Below, one piece after another: positions 1 through 6,056 of a stretch of 6,101 nt of DNA. Positions within the stretch are counted from its first letter, which is position 1, and each line of letters begins with the position of its first letter. A program made the position numbers and the translations under genes. The notes under the pieces are model-generated. The model saw only the letters and a program-made list of their open reading frames with translations, searched no databases and was not told the DNA's origin. The stretch is from Marinosulfonomonas sp. (GTDB lineage Bacteria; Pseudomonadota; Alphaproteobacteria; Rhodobacterales; Rhodobacteraceae), in contig JALSJL010000036.1 of assembly GCA_026989405.1 (NCBI GenBank), positions 1 to 6,101 on the forward strand, given 5' to 3'.

Positions 1-1083
1 CTTGTTGACATGTCCCATGTGGCCGATGCGGAAAAAGCCGTCCGCATCCGGGTCGTCATCGCTGTTCATGCCAAGCCCGACCCCCAACGTGACGCCGGCA
101 TTCCGGCTCAGCCAGTCGCGCAGTTGCGTCCCCAACGGAGCGCCAACGGCCAGCGTGGTCACTGCATGTGAGCGGATCGCCTCATCGGCCAGATGCAGCC
201 GCAAAGGCCCTTGGCGCCCCAGCGCTTCCACGGCCGCCCAATAGGCGCGCGCCAGTTGTTCATGGCGGGCCCAAACGGCCTCGAGCCCCTCTTCCAGGAT
301 CATGTCCACGGCTTCGCGCAGACCGATCAGGTGGTGCGTCGGCGCGGTTCCGCCAAAATACTGATAGAAGGCTTCCGGCTCGGCACGCGGCACCCAATCC
401 CAGTATTTCGAAACCCGGACCGACTTGCGTGCCGCCGCGGCCTTGTCGTTGAAAAAGACAAACCCGATACCCGGCGGCGTCATCAGCCCCTTCTGACAGG
501 CCGCAACCGTGACATCCACGCCCCATTCATCCATTTCGTATCTTTCGCAACCCAGCGAGGCGATACAGTCAACCAGCAGCATCGCCGGATGCCCGGCCGC
601 ATCCAGTGCGGCACGCAGCGATGCGATGTCATTTCGCAAACTGCTTGACGTGTCGACATGAACCGCCATCACGGCCTTGATCCGATGCTCCTTGTCGGCC
701 TCCAGTTCGCGCTGCAGACGCGCAGGGTCAATCGCGCTTTTCGTCCCGAAATCAATAACCTGCGCGTCGATCTGCAGCCCACGCGCCATCTCGGCCCAAC
801 CGTGACCAAACAGACCTGTCACCAAAACGAGAACGCGCTCGCCGGGGGCCAGGATGTTGGCCAGGGCGGCCTCCCAGACACCATGCCCATTGCCAACATA
901 GATCGCCAGATGATGCCGGGTCCGGGCGATGGATTTCAGGTCGCGCACCAGCCCCGGAACCATGTCGACGAAGGGGCCGGAATAGATGTCGGGCGCCGGA
1001 ACATGCATGGCCCGCAAGACCCGCTCAGGCACCACTGAGGGTCCCGGAATGGCCAGATATTCGCGCCCGATTGAGTGTGCCAT
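1..1083 (-). CDS. Class V PLP-dependent aminotransferase (serine/alanine-glyoxylate type), C-terminus cut by window edge
   Basis: The reverse strand is open from an ATG at 1083-1081 to the window edge, giving 361 residues without a stop. Family members are usually about 390-400 residues, so roughly 35 are missing. The sequence shows fold type I, class V features: an N-terminal IPGPSVVPERV segment, the cofactor-phosphate loop GNGHG (64-68), Asp172 in VDCIAS (expected to contact the PLP pyridine nitrogen), Lys198 in ACQKGLMTPPG as the Schiff-base lysine, GTAPTHH (245-251), and Arg352 in FRIGHMGHV near the C-terminus as the expected substrate-carboxylate ligand. Known relatives are cytosolic dimers that move an amino group from serine, alanine or aspartate to glyoxylate; the exact donor cannot be read here. 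A GAAAGG ribosome-binding-like site (complement of 1094-1099) lies 10 bases before the ATG. The gene is transcribed away from the phosphatase. Family assignment is firm, substrate is not. Confidence 0.93.
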   Translation of the reverse strand, partial: MAHSIGREYLAIPGPSVVPERVLRAMHVPAPDIYSGPFVDMVPGLVRDLKSIARTRHHLAIYVGNGHGVWEAALANILAPGERVLVLVTGLFGHGWAEMARGLQIDAQVIDFGTKSAIDPARLQRELEADKEHRIKAVMAVHVDTSSSLRNDIASLRAALDAAGHPAMLLVDCIASLGCERYEMDEWGVDVTVAACQKGLMTPPGIGFVFFNDKAAAARKSVRVSKYWDWVPRAEPEAFYQYFGGTAPTHHLIGLREAVDMILEEGLEAVWARHEQLARAYWAAVEALGRQGPLRLHLADEAIRSHAVTTLAVGAPLGTQLRDWLSRNAGVTLGVGLGMNSDDDPDADGFFRIGHMGHVNK

Positions 1084-1255
1084 GGAGCCAACGCCTTTCA
1101 TTGATGTTCACGATTGCCTAAATCGGGCGTGCAGGAAGTGCAATTTCATTCTTGCCGTTGCAGGCCTGCGCTTGCTGCGGCCCGGGATTGGGGATACATG
1201 CACGCCCGGCCCCGGATGTATGCCGGACTTTCGGATGAACCTTGGAAGGGACCTG
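1084..1255. promoter_or_regulatory. Divergent intergenic control region between aminotransferase and phosphatase
   Basis: These 172 bases separate two divergent genes and must hold both promoters unless transcription enters from elsewhere. I could not find a convincing -35/-10 pair for either direction. Weak structures are visible: CGATT-N5-AATCG at 1111-1125, a perfect 10-base palindrome GCAGGCCTGC at 1160-1169, and two similar decamers, GGATACATGC at 1192-1201 and GGATGTATGC at 1214-1223, spaced 22 bases start to start. Any of these could be a regulator site, but none matches an operator I recognise. Confidence 0.4.
1244..1249 (+). promoter_or_regulatory. Ribosome binding site deciding the phosphatase start
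   Basis: GGAAGG lies 6 bases before the ATG at 1256. Two in-frame ATGs upstream (1220 and 1235) have no comparable purine-rich site, so this element supports the 228-residue product. Confidence 0.65.
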
Positions 1256-1942
1256 ATGTTCGACAAGATCAACGCCAAGATCAAGACCTGGGAACGCGGT
1301 CTGGCCGCCACCTACGGGACGGACATTTCCACCCCCAAGGGGCGCCGGCAGGCGGCCTGGCATTTTCAGTTGCTCGACCATGGGTTCTTGCGGGCCCTGT
1401 GGGGGAACTTTTTCGAGGTGGCACCCGGGGTCTGGCGTTCGAACCAGCCATCGCCCCGACGGCTGCGGAAATTCAAGAAACTGGGCTTCAAATCCGTCCT
1501 GAACCTGCGCGGTGCCAATGTCATGAGCCCGTATCTGTTCGAACAGGAGGCCTGCCGCGAACTTGGCCTGACCCTGGTCGATCACCCGATGCAGGCCCGC
1601 CACCTGAGCGGGCCGGAGGTCTTTTTGCGCCTGCTCGACATATTTGAAACCATCGAGCACCCTTTCGTCATGCACTGCAAATCCGGCGCCGACCGGGCCG
1701 GAATTGCATCGGCGCTGTATCTGATGCACATGAAGGATGTTCCGATCGAGATTGCCAAAAAGCAGCTTGGAAAGAAATACATTCACTTCAAGTCCTTCCA
1801 AACCGGCATTCTCGACCATATGCTGGACGCCTATGAAGCTGACAACAAGGTGCAGCCCATGCCGATCCGAAAATGGCTCGAAAATCGATATGATCAGCAG
1901 AAGTTGACCGGTGAATTCCAGGCAGGGCGGGCAAGACCCTGA
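1256..1942 (+). CDS. Dual-specificity/tyrosine-type phosphatase family protein (HCX5R)
   Basis: This 228-residue protein carries the cysteine-phosphatase P-loop HCKSGADRAG at 140-149, with nucleophile Cys141 and phosphate-binding Arg147. Upstream is the usual start of a compact DSP fold: GVWRSNQP (58-65), then a strand and loop FKSVLNLRG (78-86), and DHP (109-111), where Asp109 is a candidate general acid. The family removes phosphate from proteins, phosphoinositides or inositol pyrophosphates; the substrate here is unknown. No signal peptide or membrane segment is visible, so it is probably cytoplasmic. The ATG at 1256 was chosen because GGAAGG (1244-1249) sits 6 bases before it; in-frame ATGs at 1220 and 1235 lack such a site and a still longer upstream reading would run into the aminotransferase. 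The residue after the catalytic Arg is Ala148 rather than the common Ser/Thr. The exporter gene follows directly, suggesting one transcript. Confidence 0.9.
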   Translation: MFDKINAKIKTWERGLAATYGTDISTPKGRRQAAWHFQLLDHGFLRALWGNFFEVAPGVWRSNQPSPRRLRKFKKLGFKSVLNLRGANVMSPYLFEQEACRELGLTLVDHPMQARHLSGPEVFLRLLDIFETIEHPFVMHCKSGADRAGIASALYLMHMKDVPIEIAKKQLGKKYIHFKSFQTGILDHMLDAYEADNKVQPMPIRKWLENRYDQQKLTGEFQAGRARP

Positions 1943-2004
1943 ATATTCTTGAACACAAAAGCTATCCCGCCAGGGAACTTGTCGGCTGGTTCTGGCGCAA
2001 GTAT
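1939..2004 (+). other. Probable in-frame N-terminal extension of the ABC exporter (CTG start candidate)
   Basis: The exporter frame stays open upstream of GTG 2005 back to a TGA at 1912-1914. The extension reads like real protein (… EHKSYPARELVGWFWRKYVR …), an amphipathic, aromatic and basic stretch such as the elbow helix that precedes helix 1 in ABC exporters. No ATG, GTG or TTG occurs in it. CTG at 1939-1941 overlaps the phosphatase stop TGA (1940-1942) as CTGA, parallel to the common ATGA coupling arrangement, and GGGCGGG (1925-1931) lies 7 bases before it. Starting there would give 591 residues, closer to usual exporter length. Confidence 0.55.
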
Positions 2005-3714
2005 GTGCGCTCGCGGATGCCGACCCTGTTTGTGGGGTTTGCCTTCATGGTCATCGAAGGCGGGGCGCTTGGGGTGCTCAGCTACATGGTGCGGCCGATG
2101 TTTGATAACGTCTTCATCGCCCGTGACCGCGGCGCGGTGTTCCTTGTCGCCTTCATCGTGTTTGCGATTTTCCTGGGGCGGGCAATTGCCGGCTTTGCGC
2201 AGCGCGTCCTGATGGCGGTCGTGGCCCGCAAGGTGTCGGCCGACATCCAGCGCGATCTGGTCGACCATATCCTGCGGCTGGACAGCTCGTTTTTCCTGAC
2301 GAACTCACCCGGCGTCCTGATGGAGCGGGTTCTGGCCGACCCCGGTGGCGCCGCCGGGATCATCTCGGCAACATTCTCGGCCTTTGGCCGTGACCTCGTG
2401 GCCCTGGTCAGCCTGCTGTCAGTGGCCCTTTACGTGGATTGGGTCTGGACCCTGATCGCCATTGCCGGGGCGCCTTTGCTGATCCTGCCGATCGTGCTGC
2501 TGCAACGACTGGTGCGCAAGGTCTCGCGCGCCGCGCGCAATGCCTCGGCGCAGGTGACCAACCGGCTGAACGAACTTTTCCACGGCATCAACACCGTCAA
2601 GCTGAACAGCATCGAAGACTACGAAAGCGCGCGCTACTCCGACAAGGTGACCGAGTTGGTCGACATCGAATTGCGCGCAGCCGCCGCAAATGCAGGCATC
2701 CCGGCGCTGATGGATATTGTCGCAGCCGTCGGCTTTCTTGGTGTGCTTTCCTATGGCGGCCTTCAGATCGTCGACGGGGAAAAGACCGTCGGGGAATTCA
2801 TGTCGTTCTTCACGGCCATCTCGCTGGTATTCGAGCCGCTCCGCCGTCTCGGGGCCATTTCCGGTGCCTGGCAGGGGGCGCTGGTCAGCCTGGAGCGGAT
2901 CTACGACATCTTTCAGATCAAACCCACGATCGTGTCACCTGCCCTGCCCCGCCCGATGGCGGTCGCGCCGGAACAGGCCGACATCACACTGGAAGACGTC
3001 ACGTTTTCCTACGGCGACCAGGCCGTGATCAGGAATGCAGGCTTTACCGCCGAAGCCGGCAAGACGACCGCGCTGGTCGGGGCGTCGGGCGCCGGCAAGA
3101 GCACGATCTTCAACCTGCTCACCAGGCTGATTGACCCCGACAGCGGCCGCATCGTGATTGGCGGCACCGACAGCAAGGATATGGATATCAAGGAACTGCG
3201 CCGCCTGTTTTCGGTGGTCACGCAGGATGCGCAACTGTTCGATGAATCGATCCGCGCCAATATCCTGCTGGGCAGCGATACCGAAAAAAGCGATCTGACA
3301 GATGCGCTGGATGCGGCTTATGTGTCGGACTTCCTGGACAAGCAGCCCCAGGGGCTGGACACGCGCGCAGGGCCGCGTGGCACCGCGCTTTCCGGTGGCC
3401 AGCGCCAACGCGTCGCCATTGCCCGCGCGCTGCTGCGCAACACGCCGATCCTGCTGCTGGATGAGGCGACATCGGCGCTGGACACCCAGTCCGAAGCCAT
3501 TGTCCAGGCTGCTCTTGAACGGCTGTCACAGGGGCGCACGACCCTTGTGATTGCCCACCGCCTGTCTACCGTTCGAAACGCCGACAAGATCATCGTCATG
3601 GATCACGGCGAGGTCGTCGACCAGGGCACACATGATGAACTCGTGGCGCGCGAAGGGATTTACCAGAACCTCTATCGCCTGCAGTTCTCGAACAAGAAGG
3701 ACGGGCCTACCTGA
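2005..3714 (+). CDS. ABC exporter half-transporter, fused permease and ATPase (MsbA-like)
   Basis: A type IV (exporter-type) ABC half-transporter, expected to dimerise in the inner membrane and move a lipid or other hydrophobic substrate with ATP. Counting from the GTG at 2005 (569 residues), hydrophobic segments fall near 6-29, 44-66, 128-146, 147-167, 232-253 and 264-280, giving six membrane helices. The ATPase domain has A-loop Tyr336, Walker A GASGAGKST (359-367), Q-loop Gln407, signature LSGGQ (462-466), Walker B ILLLD (482-486) with catalytic Glu487, D-loop SALD (490-493) and His518. All catalytic residues are present, so the engine should be active. Substrate is not readable; lipid A-type or glycolipid flipping is a family-based guess. 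The start is doubtful: GTG 2005 is the first standard start but lacks a clear ribosome site and leaves almost nothing before helix 1, while coding-like sequence extends to CTG 1939. The 3' end overlaps the convergent glycosyltransferase by 8 bases. Confidence 0.95.
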   Translation: MRSRMPTLFVGFAFMVIEGGALGVLSYMVRPMFDNVFIARDRGAVFLVAFIVFAIFLGRAIAGFAQRVLMAVVARKVSADIQRDLVDHILRLDSSFFLTNSPGVLMERVLADPGGAAGIISATFSAFGRDLVALVSLLSVALYVDWVWTLIAIAGAPLLILPIVLLQRLVRKVSRAARNASAQVTNRLNELFHGINTVKLNSIEDYESARYSDKVTELVDIELRAAAANAGIPALMDIVAAVGFLGVLSYGGLQIVDGEKTVGEFMSFFTAISLVFEPLRRLGAISGAWQGALVSLERIYDIFQIKPTIVSPALPRPMAVAPEQADITLEDVTFSYGDQAVIRNAGFTAEAGKTTALVGASGAGKSTIFNLLTRLIDPDSGRIVIGGTDSKDMDIKELRRLFSVVTQDAQLFDESIRANILLGSDTEKSDLTDALDAAYVSDFLDKQPQGLDTRAGPRGTALSGGQRQRVAIARALLRNTPILLLDEATSALDTQSEAIVQAALERLSQGRTTLVIAHRLSTVRNADKIIVMDHGEVVDQGTHDELVAREGIYQNLYRLQFSNKKDGPT

Positions 3715-3729
3715 GCTTGCGCCCGGTCC
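3699..3729. terminator. Candidate bidirectional hairpin across convergent stop codons
   Basis: GGACGGGC (3699-3706) can pair with GCCCGGTCC (3721-3729), an 8-pair stem with one bulged base and a 14-base loop. The loop contains both stop codons: the glycosyltransferase TAG (complement of 3707-3709) and the exporter TGA (3712-3714). There is no T-run after it on either strand, so it would be a weak intrinsic terminator or an mRNA 3'-end stabiliser. Confidence 0.35.
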
Positions 3730-4420
3730 GATCATAGCTGCGCGCCAGTTTCGCCGGGTCGGCCCCGGCCATGAACCGGATCTGGCGCCAGATGTTTTGC
3801 AGCCCCTGGCAGACCCATCCGGATTTCTGATACCGCTCGGGGCTGGTGACGGCAGCGCCATCCAGCGCCACCAGCCTGCCGCGCAGGGCCCGGGCCAGGG
3901 CCATGTCTTCCATCAGGGCAATATCCGGATACCCGCCAACGCGATCGTAAAGCGCCCTTGAAATCAACAGCCCCTGATCTCCGAAGGGTAACCCCATTCG
4001 CGCCCGGAGATTTGCCCAGGCAGCCACCATGCCGGCGGGACCGCCAGCGGATGAAAACCGCAGCCTGAACCAGCCGGCGCTGGCGGGATGTTGCGTGATA
4101 TGGCGCAGGACCGCGCCGCTCCAGCCCGGCGCCAGACGGGTGTCGGCATGCAGGAACAACAGCCAGTCGCCGCCGGCTGCCTCCGCTCCGCGACGAAGCT
4201 GGCCGCCGCGCCCGGGCGCTCCGGTGAGCAGCACGGCTCCGCTTTGATCGGCCAGCCGGGCCGTGGCGGCATCGCCCTGCCCGTCCGGCCCCAGGGCGTC
4301 AGAGATCACCACTTCGCGCAGGATGCCCCGCTCGAGCCCCTCCACGAGGGAGGCCAGCGTATCTGGCAGATGGCCAGCCGCGTTCAGGGTCGGGATCACG
4401 ATGGAAAGCGGTGCGCGCAT
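3707..4420 (-). CDS. Family 2 glycosyltransferase, TIGR04283 type
   Basis: This 237-residue protein has a GT-A fold glycosyltransferase family 2 signature: the N-terminal strand SIVIPTLNAA (6-15), a nucleotide-binding region VISDALGPDG (38-47) standing where relatives have DGGSxDG, the GRGGQLRRGA element (70-79), the metal-binding-type motif in FLHADTRL (89-96), GDQG (147-150), and the acceptor-side acidic pair LMED (169-172). The GRGGQL plus LLFLHAD combination is what I know of TIGR04283 (rSAM/selenodomain-associated transferase 2, now also named arsenosugar-biosynthesis glycosyltransferase). Length is normal for that group. The usual partner TIGR04282 nucleotidyltransferase-like gene is not in this window. 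No membrane helix is evident, so it is probably cytoplasmic. Start ATG at 4420-4418 has only a weak GGAAA site upstream. It is divergent from ygfZ and convergent with the exporter. The sugar donor and acceptor are unknown. Confidence 0.9.
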   Translation of the reverse strand: MRAPLSIVIPTLNAAGHLPDTLASLVEGLERGILREVVISDALGPDGQGDAATARLADQSGAVLLTGAPGRGGQLRRGAEAAGGDWLLFLHADTRLAPGWSGAVLRHITQHPASAGWFRLRFSSAGGPAGMVAAWANLRARMGLPFGDQGLLISRALYDRVGGYPDIALMEDMALARALRGRLVALDGAAVTSPERYQKSGWVCQGLQNIWRQIRFMAGADPAKLARSYDRTGRKLR

Positions 4421-4422
4421 GG

Positions 4423-4451
4423 TGGAGTTTCCGCGAGTTGCCCCCTATATT
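4423..4451 (+). promoter_or_regulatory. Candidate sigma-70-type promoter for the ygfZ-fructosamine kinase pair
   Basis: TATATT at 4446-4451 matches the -10 consensus at five of six positions; 17 bases upstream, TGGAGT at 4423-4428 matches the -35 consensus at three of six. A start of transcription near 4458 would leave a leader of about 22 bases containing the ribosome site. The divergent gap is only 59 bases (4421-4479), so the glycosyltransferase promoter must share this stretch or lie inside ygfZ. Confidence 0.35.
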
Positions 4452-4465
4452 GAGCGCCAGTGAAC

Positions 4466-4470
4466 AGGAA
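4466..4470 (+). promoter_or_regulatory. Ribosome binding site of ygfZ
   Basis: AGGAA lies 9 bases before ATG 4480 and decides this start over the longer in-frame opening at 4411. Confidence 0.6.
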
Positions 4471-4479
4471 TGGCAACCG

Positions 4480-5229
4480 ATGAATGACAGCACACGGAAA
4501 CAGCGGGTTCTGACCGTCACCGGCCCGGAACGCACGAAATTCATGCAAGGGCTTGTCAGCAATGACGTGAACAGGGCCAACGGGGCCCTGGTCTATGCCG
4601 CGATGTTGACGCCGCAGGGCAAGTATCTTGCCGATTTCTTTCTGCATGACACCGGGGAAGAATTGCTGGTGGACGTGGCCGAAGACCTGGCCGACGCTCT
4701 GGCGCAGCGCCTGGGGATGTATAAATTGCGCGCCGAGGTCGCGATTGCCGACGCCGGGCTGCAGGTGGCGCGCGGGAGTGGGGATGCGCCACCGGGTGCA
4801 TTGACCGACCCGCGCCATGCGGCGCTGGGCTGGCGGGCCTACGGGGCGCAGGCGGGCGATGACGGCACCGACTGGGACGCCATCCGCGTCGCCCATGTGA
4901 TCCCGGAGAGCGGCATCGAACTGGTGCCGAACGAGACCTACATCCTCGAAGCCGGGTTCGAGCGGATGAACGGCGTGGATTTCAAGAAGGGCTGCTATGT
5001 GGGCCAGGAAGTCACCGCGCGCATGAAGCACAAGACCGAGTTGAAAAAGGGGCTGGTGCAGGTCGAGATCGACGGGGCGGCGCCCGTGGGCACGCCGATC
5101 ACCGCGGGTGGCAAGCCGGCGGGCACGCTCTACACCCAGTCGGCGGGCCGGGCGATTGCCTACCTGCGGTTTGACCGGGCGCACGGCGATCTGCGGGCCG
5201 GGGACGCGCGGCTTGTCTGGCACGGCTGA
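4480..5229 (+). CDS. ygfZ: YgfZ/GcvT-like folate-binding Fe-S maintenance protein
   Basis: This 249-residue protein belongs to the YgfZ/IBA57 branch of the GcvT-like family, which binds tetrahydrofolate and supports the assembly or repair of certain Fe-S enzymes such as MiaB in E. coli. The diagnostic motif KGCYVGQE is at 170-177, with the conserved Cys172, followed by TARMKHK. Other family marks are the N-terminal VTGPERTKFMQGLVSNDV region (13-30), LTPQGKYLADF (43-53), and the ELVPNE element (147-152) before the motif. It is shorter than E. coli YgfZ (about 326 residues) but typical of the compact alphaproteobacterial form. It should act in the cytoplasm. The ATG at 4480 has AGGAA at 4466-4470, 9 bases upstream; a longer reading from GTG 4411 would run into the divergent glycosyltransferase and lacks a ribosome site. 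Its end overlaps the fructosamine kinase start by 17 bases. Confidence 0.95.
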   Translation: MNDSTRKQRVLTVTGPERTKFMQGLVSNDVNRANGALVYAAMLTPQGKYLADFFLHDTGEELLVDVAEDLADALAQRLGMYKLRAEVAIADAGLQVARGSGDAPPGALTDPRHAALGWRAYGAQAGDDGTDWDAIRVAHVIPESGIELVPNETYILEAGFERMNGVDFKKGCYVGQEVTARMKHKTELKKGLVQVEIDGAAPVGTPITAGGKPAGTLYTQSAGRAIAYLRFDRAHGDLRAGDARLVWHG

Positions 5230-6016
5230 GGCCTGCCTGCGCCTTTTCGGCGCCGCCCCTGTCGGGCAGCGCCGCCTGCACGGCGGCGATCTTTCCGAAG
5301 TGACATGGCTGGAATTCGCGGACGGGCGCAACGTGGTGGCCAAACGCGGCCCGCGCGCGGCGGTCGAGGCGCGGATGCTGGGCGCGATGGCGGCGGCCGG
5401 GGCGCCGGTGCCGGGCGTGCTGGGGGTGACAGGCGACCTGCTGTTTCTCGAGGCCCTGCCGGAGACAGCGCCCGAGGCTGCGGGCTGGGAAGCCGCCGGG
5501 GCAGCACTGGCCCGCCTGCACGGCTGCGAAGGGGCGGACTATGGCTGGGACGAATCGTACGGGTTCGGCCGGGTCGAGATCGACAACCGCCCGGCGCCTG
5601 ACTGGCCCAGATTTTGGGCCGAGCGGCGCCTGTTGCCGCTGGCCGGCGCCCTGCCTGCCGCGTTGCGCAGACGTGTGGAAACGCTGGCCGGGGCCTTGAA
5701 CGACCGGCTGCCAGGGGCGCCCCGTGCGGCCCTGCTGCACGGCGATCTCTGGCAGGGGAACCTGCTTTTCACCGGCGCAAGAGCCAGTTTCATCGACCCG
5801 GCCTGTTATTACGGGCATGGCGAAGTGGACCTGGCGATGCTGGCGCTGTTCGGTCGGATCCCGCGCGCATTTGCGGCAGGATACGGGGCCGAGGAGGCAG
5901 GCGCGGCGCAGCGGCGCGCGATCTACCAGCTTGGGCCGGCGCTGATGCATGTGGCGCTGTTCGGGGCGGGCTACCATGCCCTGGTGGCGCGCCTGTTGGA
6001 CGAAGCCGGTGTTTAG
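5213..6016 (+). CDS. Fructosamine kinase family protein (ketosamine-3-kinase-like)
   Basis: This 267-residue protein has the aminoglycoside-phosphotransferase/FN3K kinase fold. Visible are a glycine-rich HGGDLSEV loop (23-30), the ATP lysine Lys44 in VVAKRG, Glu52 downstream, the RLHG helix (101-104), FWAERRLLP (134-142) typical of FN3K proteins, the catalytic loop HGDLWQGNL (176-184) with Asp178 and Asn183, the metal-binding Asp195 in FIDPA, and YYGHGEVDLAM (199-209). Known members phosphorylate the 3-hydroxyl of sugars attached to amines, which destabilises and removes the adduct; bacterial substrates are mostly unproven. The start is taken as TTG 5213 because GGGGAC (5200-5205) lies 7 bases before it and the family-like sequence begins just after; the frame is open upstream to GTG 5108 but only as a shadow of ygfZ. 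The 17-base overlap with ygfZ implies translational coupling. Length is near the family norm of about 270-300 residues. Confidence 0.92.
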   Translation: MSGTAEACLRLFGAAPVGQRRLHGGDLSEVTWLEFADGRNVVAKRGPRAAVEARMLGAMAAAGAPVPGVLGVTGDLLFLEALPETAPEAAGWEAAGAALARLHGCEGADYGWDESYGFGRVEIDNRPAPDWPRFWAERRLLPLAGALPAALRRRVETLAGALNDRLPGAPRAALLHGDLWQGNLLFTGARASFIDPACYYGHGEVDLAMLALFGRIPRAFAAGYGAEEAGAAQRRAIYQLGPALMHVALFGAGYHALVARLLDEAGV

Positions 6017-6053
6017 GGGGCTGTCTGCCCCCTCTGGGCGCCGCCTGGCGCCC
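6016..6053 (+). terminator. Tandem GC hairpins after the fructosamine kinase gene
   Basis: Two hairpins follow the stop codon. GGGGGC (6016-6021) pairs with GCCCCC (6027-6032) around a 5-base loop, and GGGCGCC (6036-6042) pairs perfectly with GGCGCCC (6047-6053) around GCCT. The first stem begins on the last base of the stop codon. No T-run follows directly; a run of five T is at 6071-6075. Probably the transcript end of the ygfZ operon. Confidence 0.5.
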
Positions 6054-6056
6054 ATT

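Noticed and set aside
193..648. Plus-strand open frame of 151 codons (and others in 2-1038)
   Set aside because: It lies fully antisense to the aminotransferase, whose PLP motifs and catalytic lysine are clear; the plus-strand translations show no recognisable domain.
1111..1125. Inverted repeat CGATT-N5-AATCG
   Set aside because: Arms of five bases are expected by chance often and no regulator site is recognised.
1172..1200. Possible promoter TTGCTG-N17-TACATG for the phosphatase
   Set aside because: The -10 matches at only three of six positions, too weak to annotate.
986..1255. Upstream extension of the phosphatase frame to 986
   Set aside because: It would run antisense into the aminotransferase start, is low in family-like sequence, and the GGAAGG site supports ATG 1256.
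1118..1819. Minus-strand open frame of 233 codons
   Set aside because: Shadow of the phosphatase gene in GC-rich DNA; no motif in its translation.
3707..3714. Overlap of exporter and glycosyltransferase as a frameshift or assembly error
   Set aside because: Both proteins end with complete family-like C-termini, so a natural tail-to-tail overlap is simpler.
4396..5343. Minus-strand open frame of 315 codons
   Set aside because: Antisense to ygfZ, Arg/Pro/His-rich composition typical of a GC-rich shadow frame, no domain seen.
5099..6055. Minus-strand open frame of 318 codons
   Set aside because: Antisense to the fructosamine kinase with shadow-type composition; the plus-strand kinase motifs explain the region.
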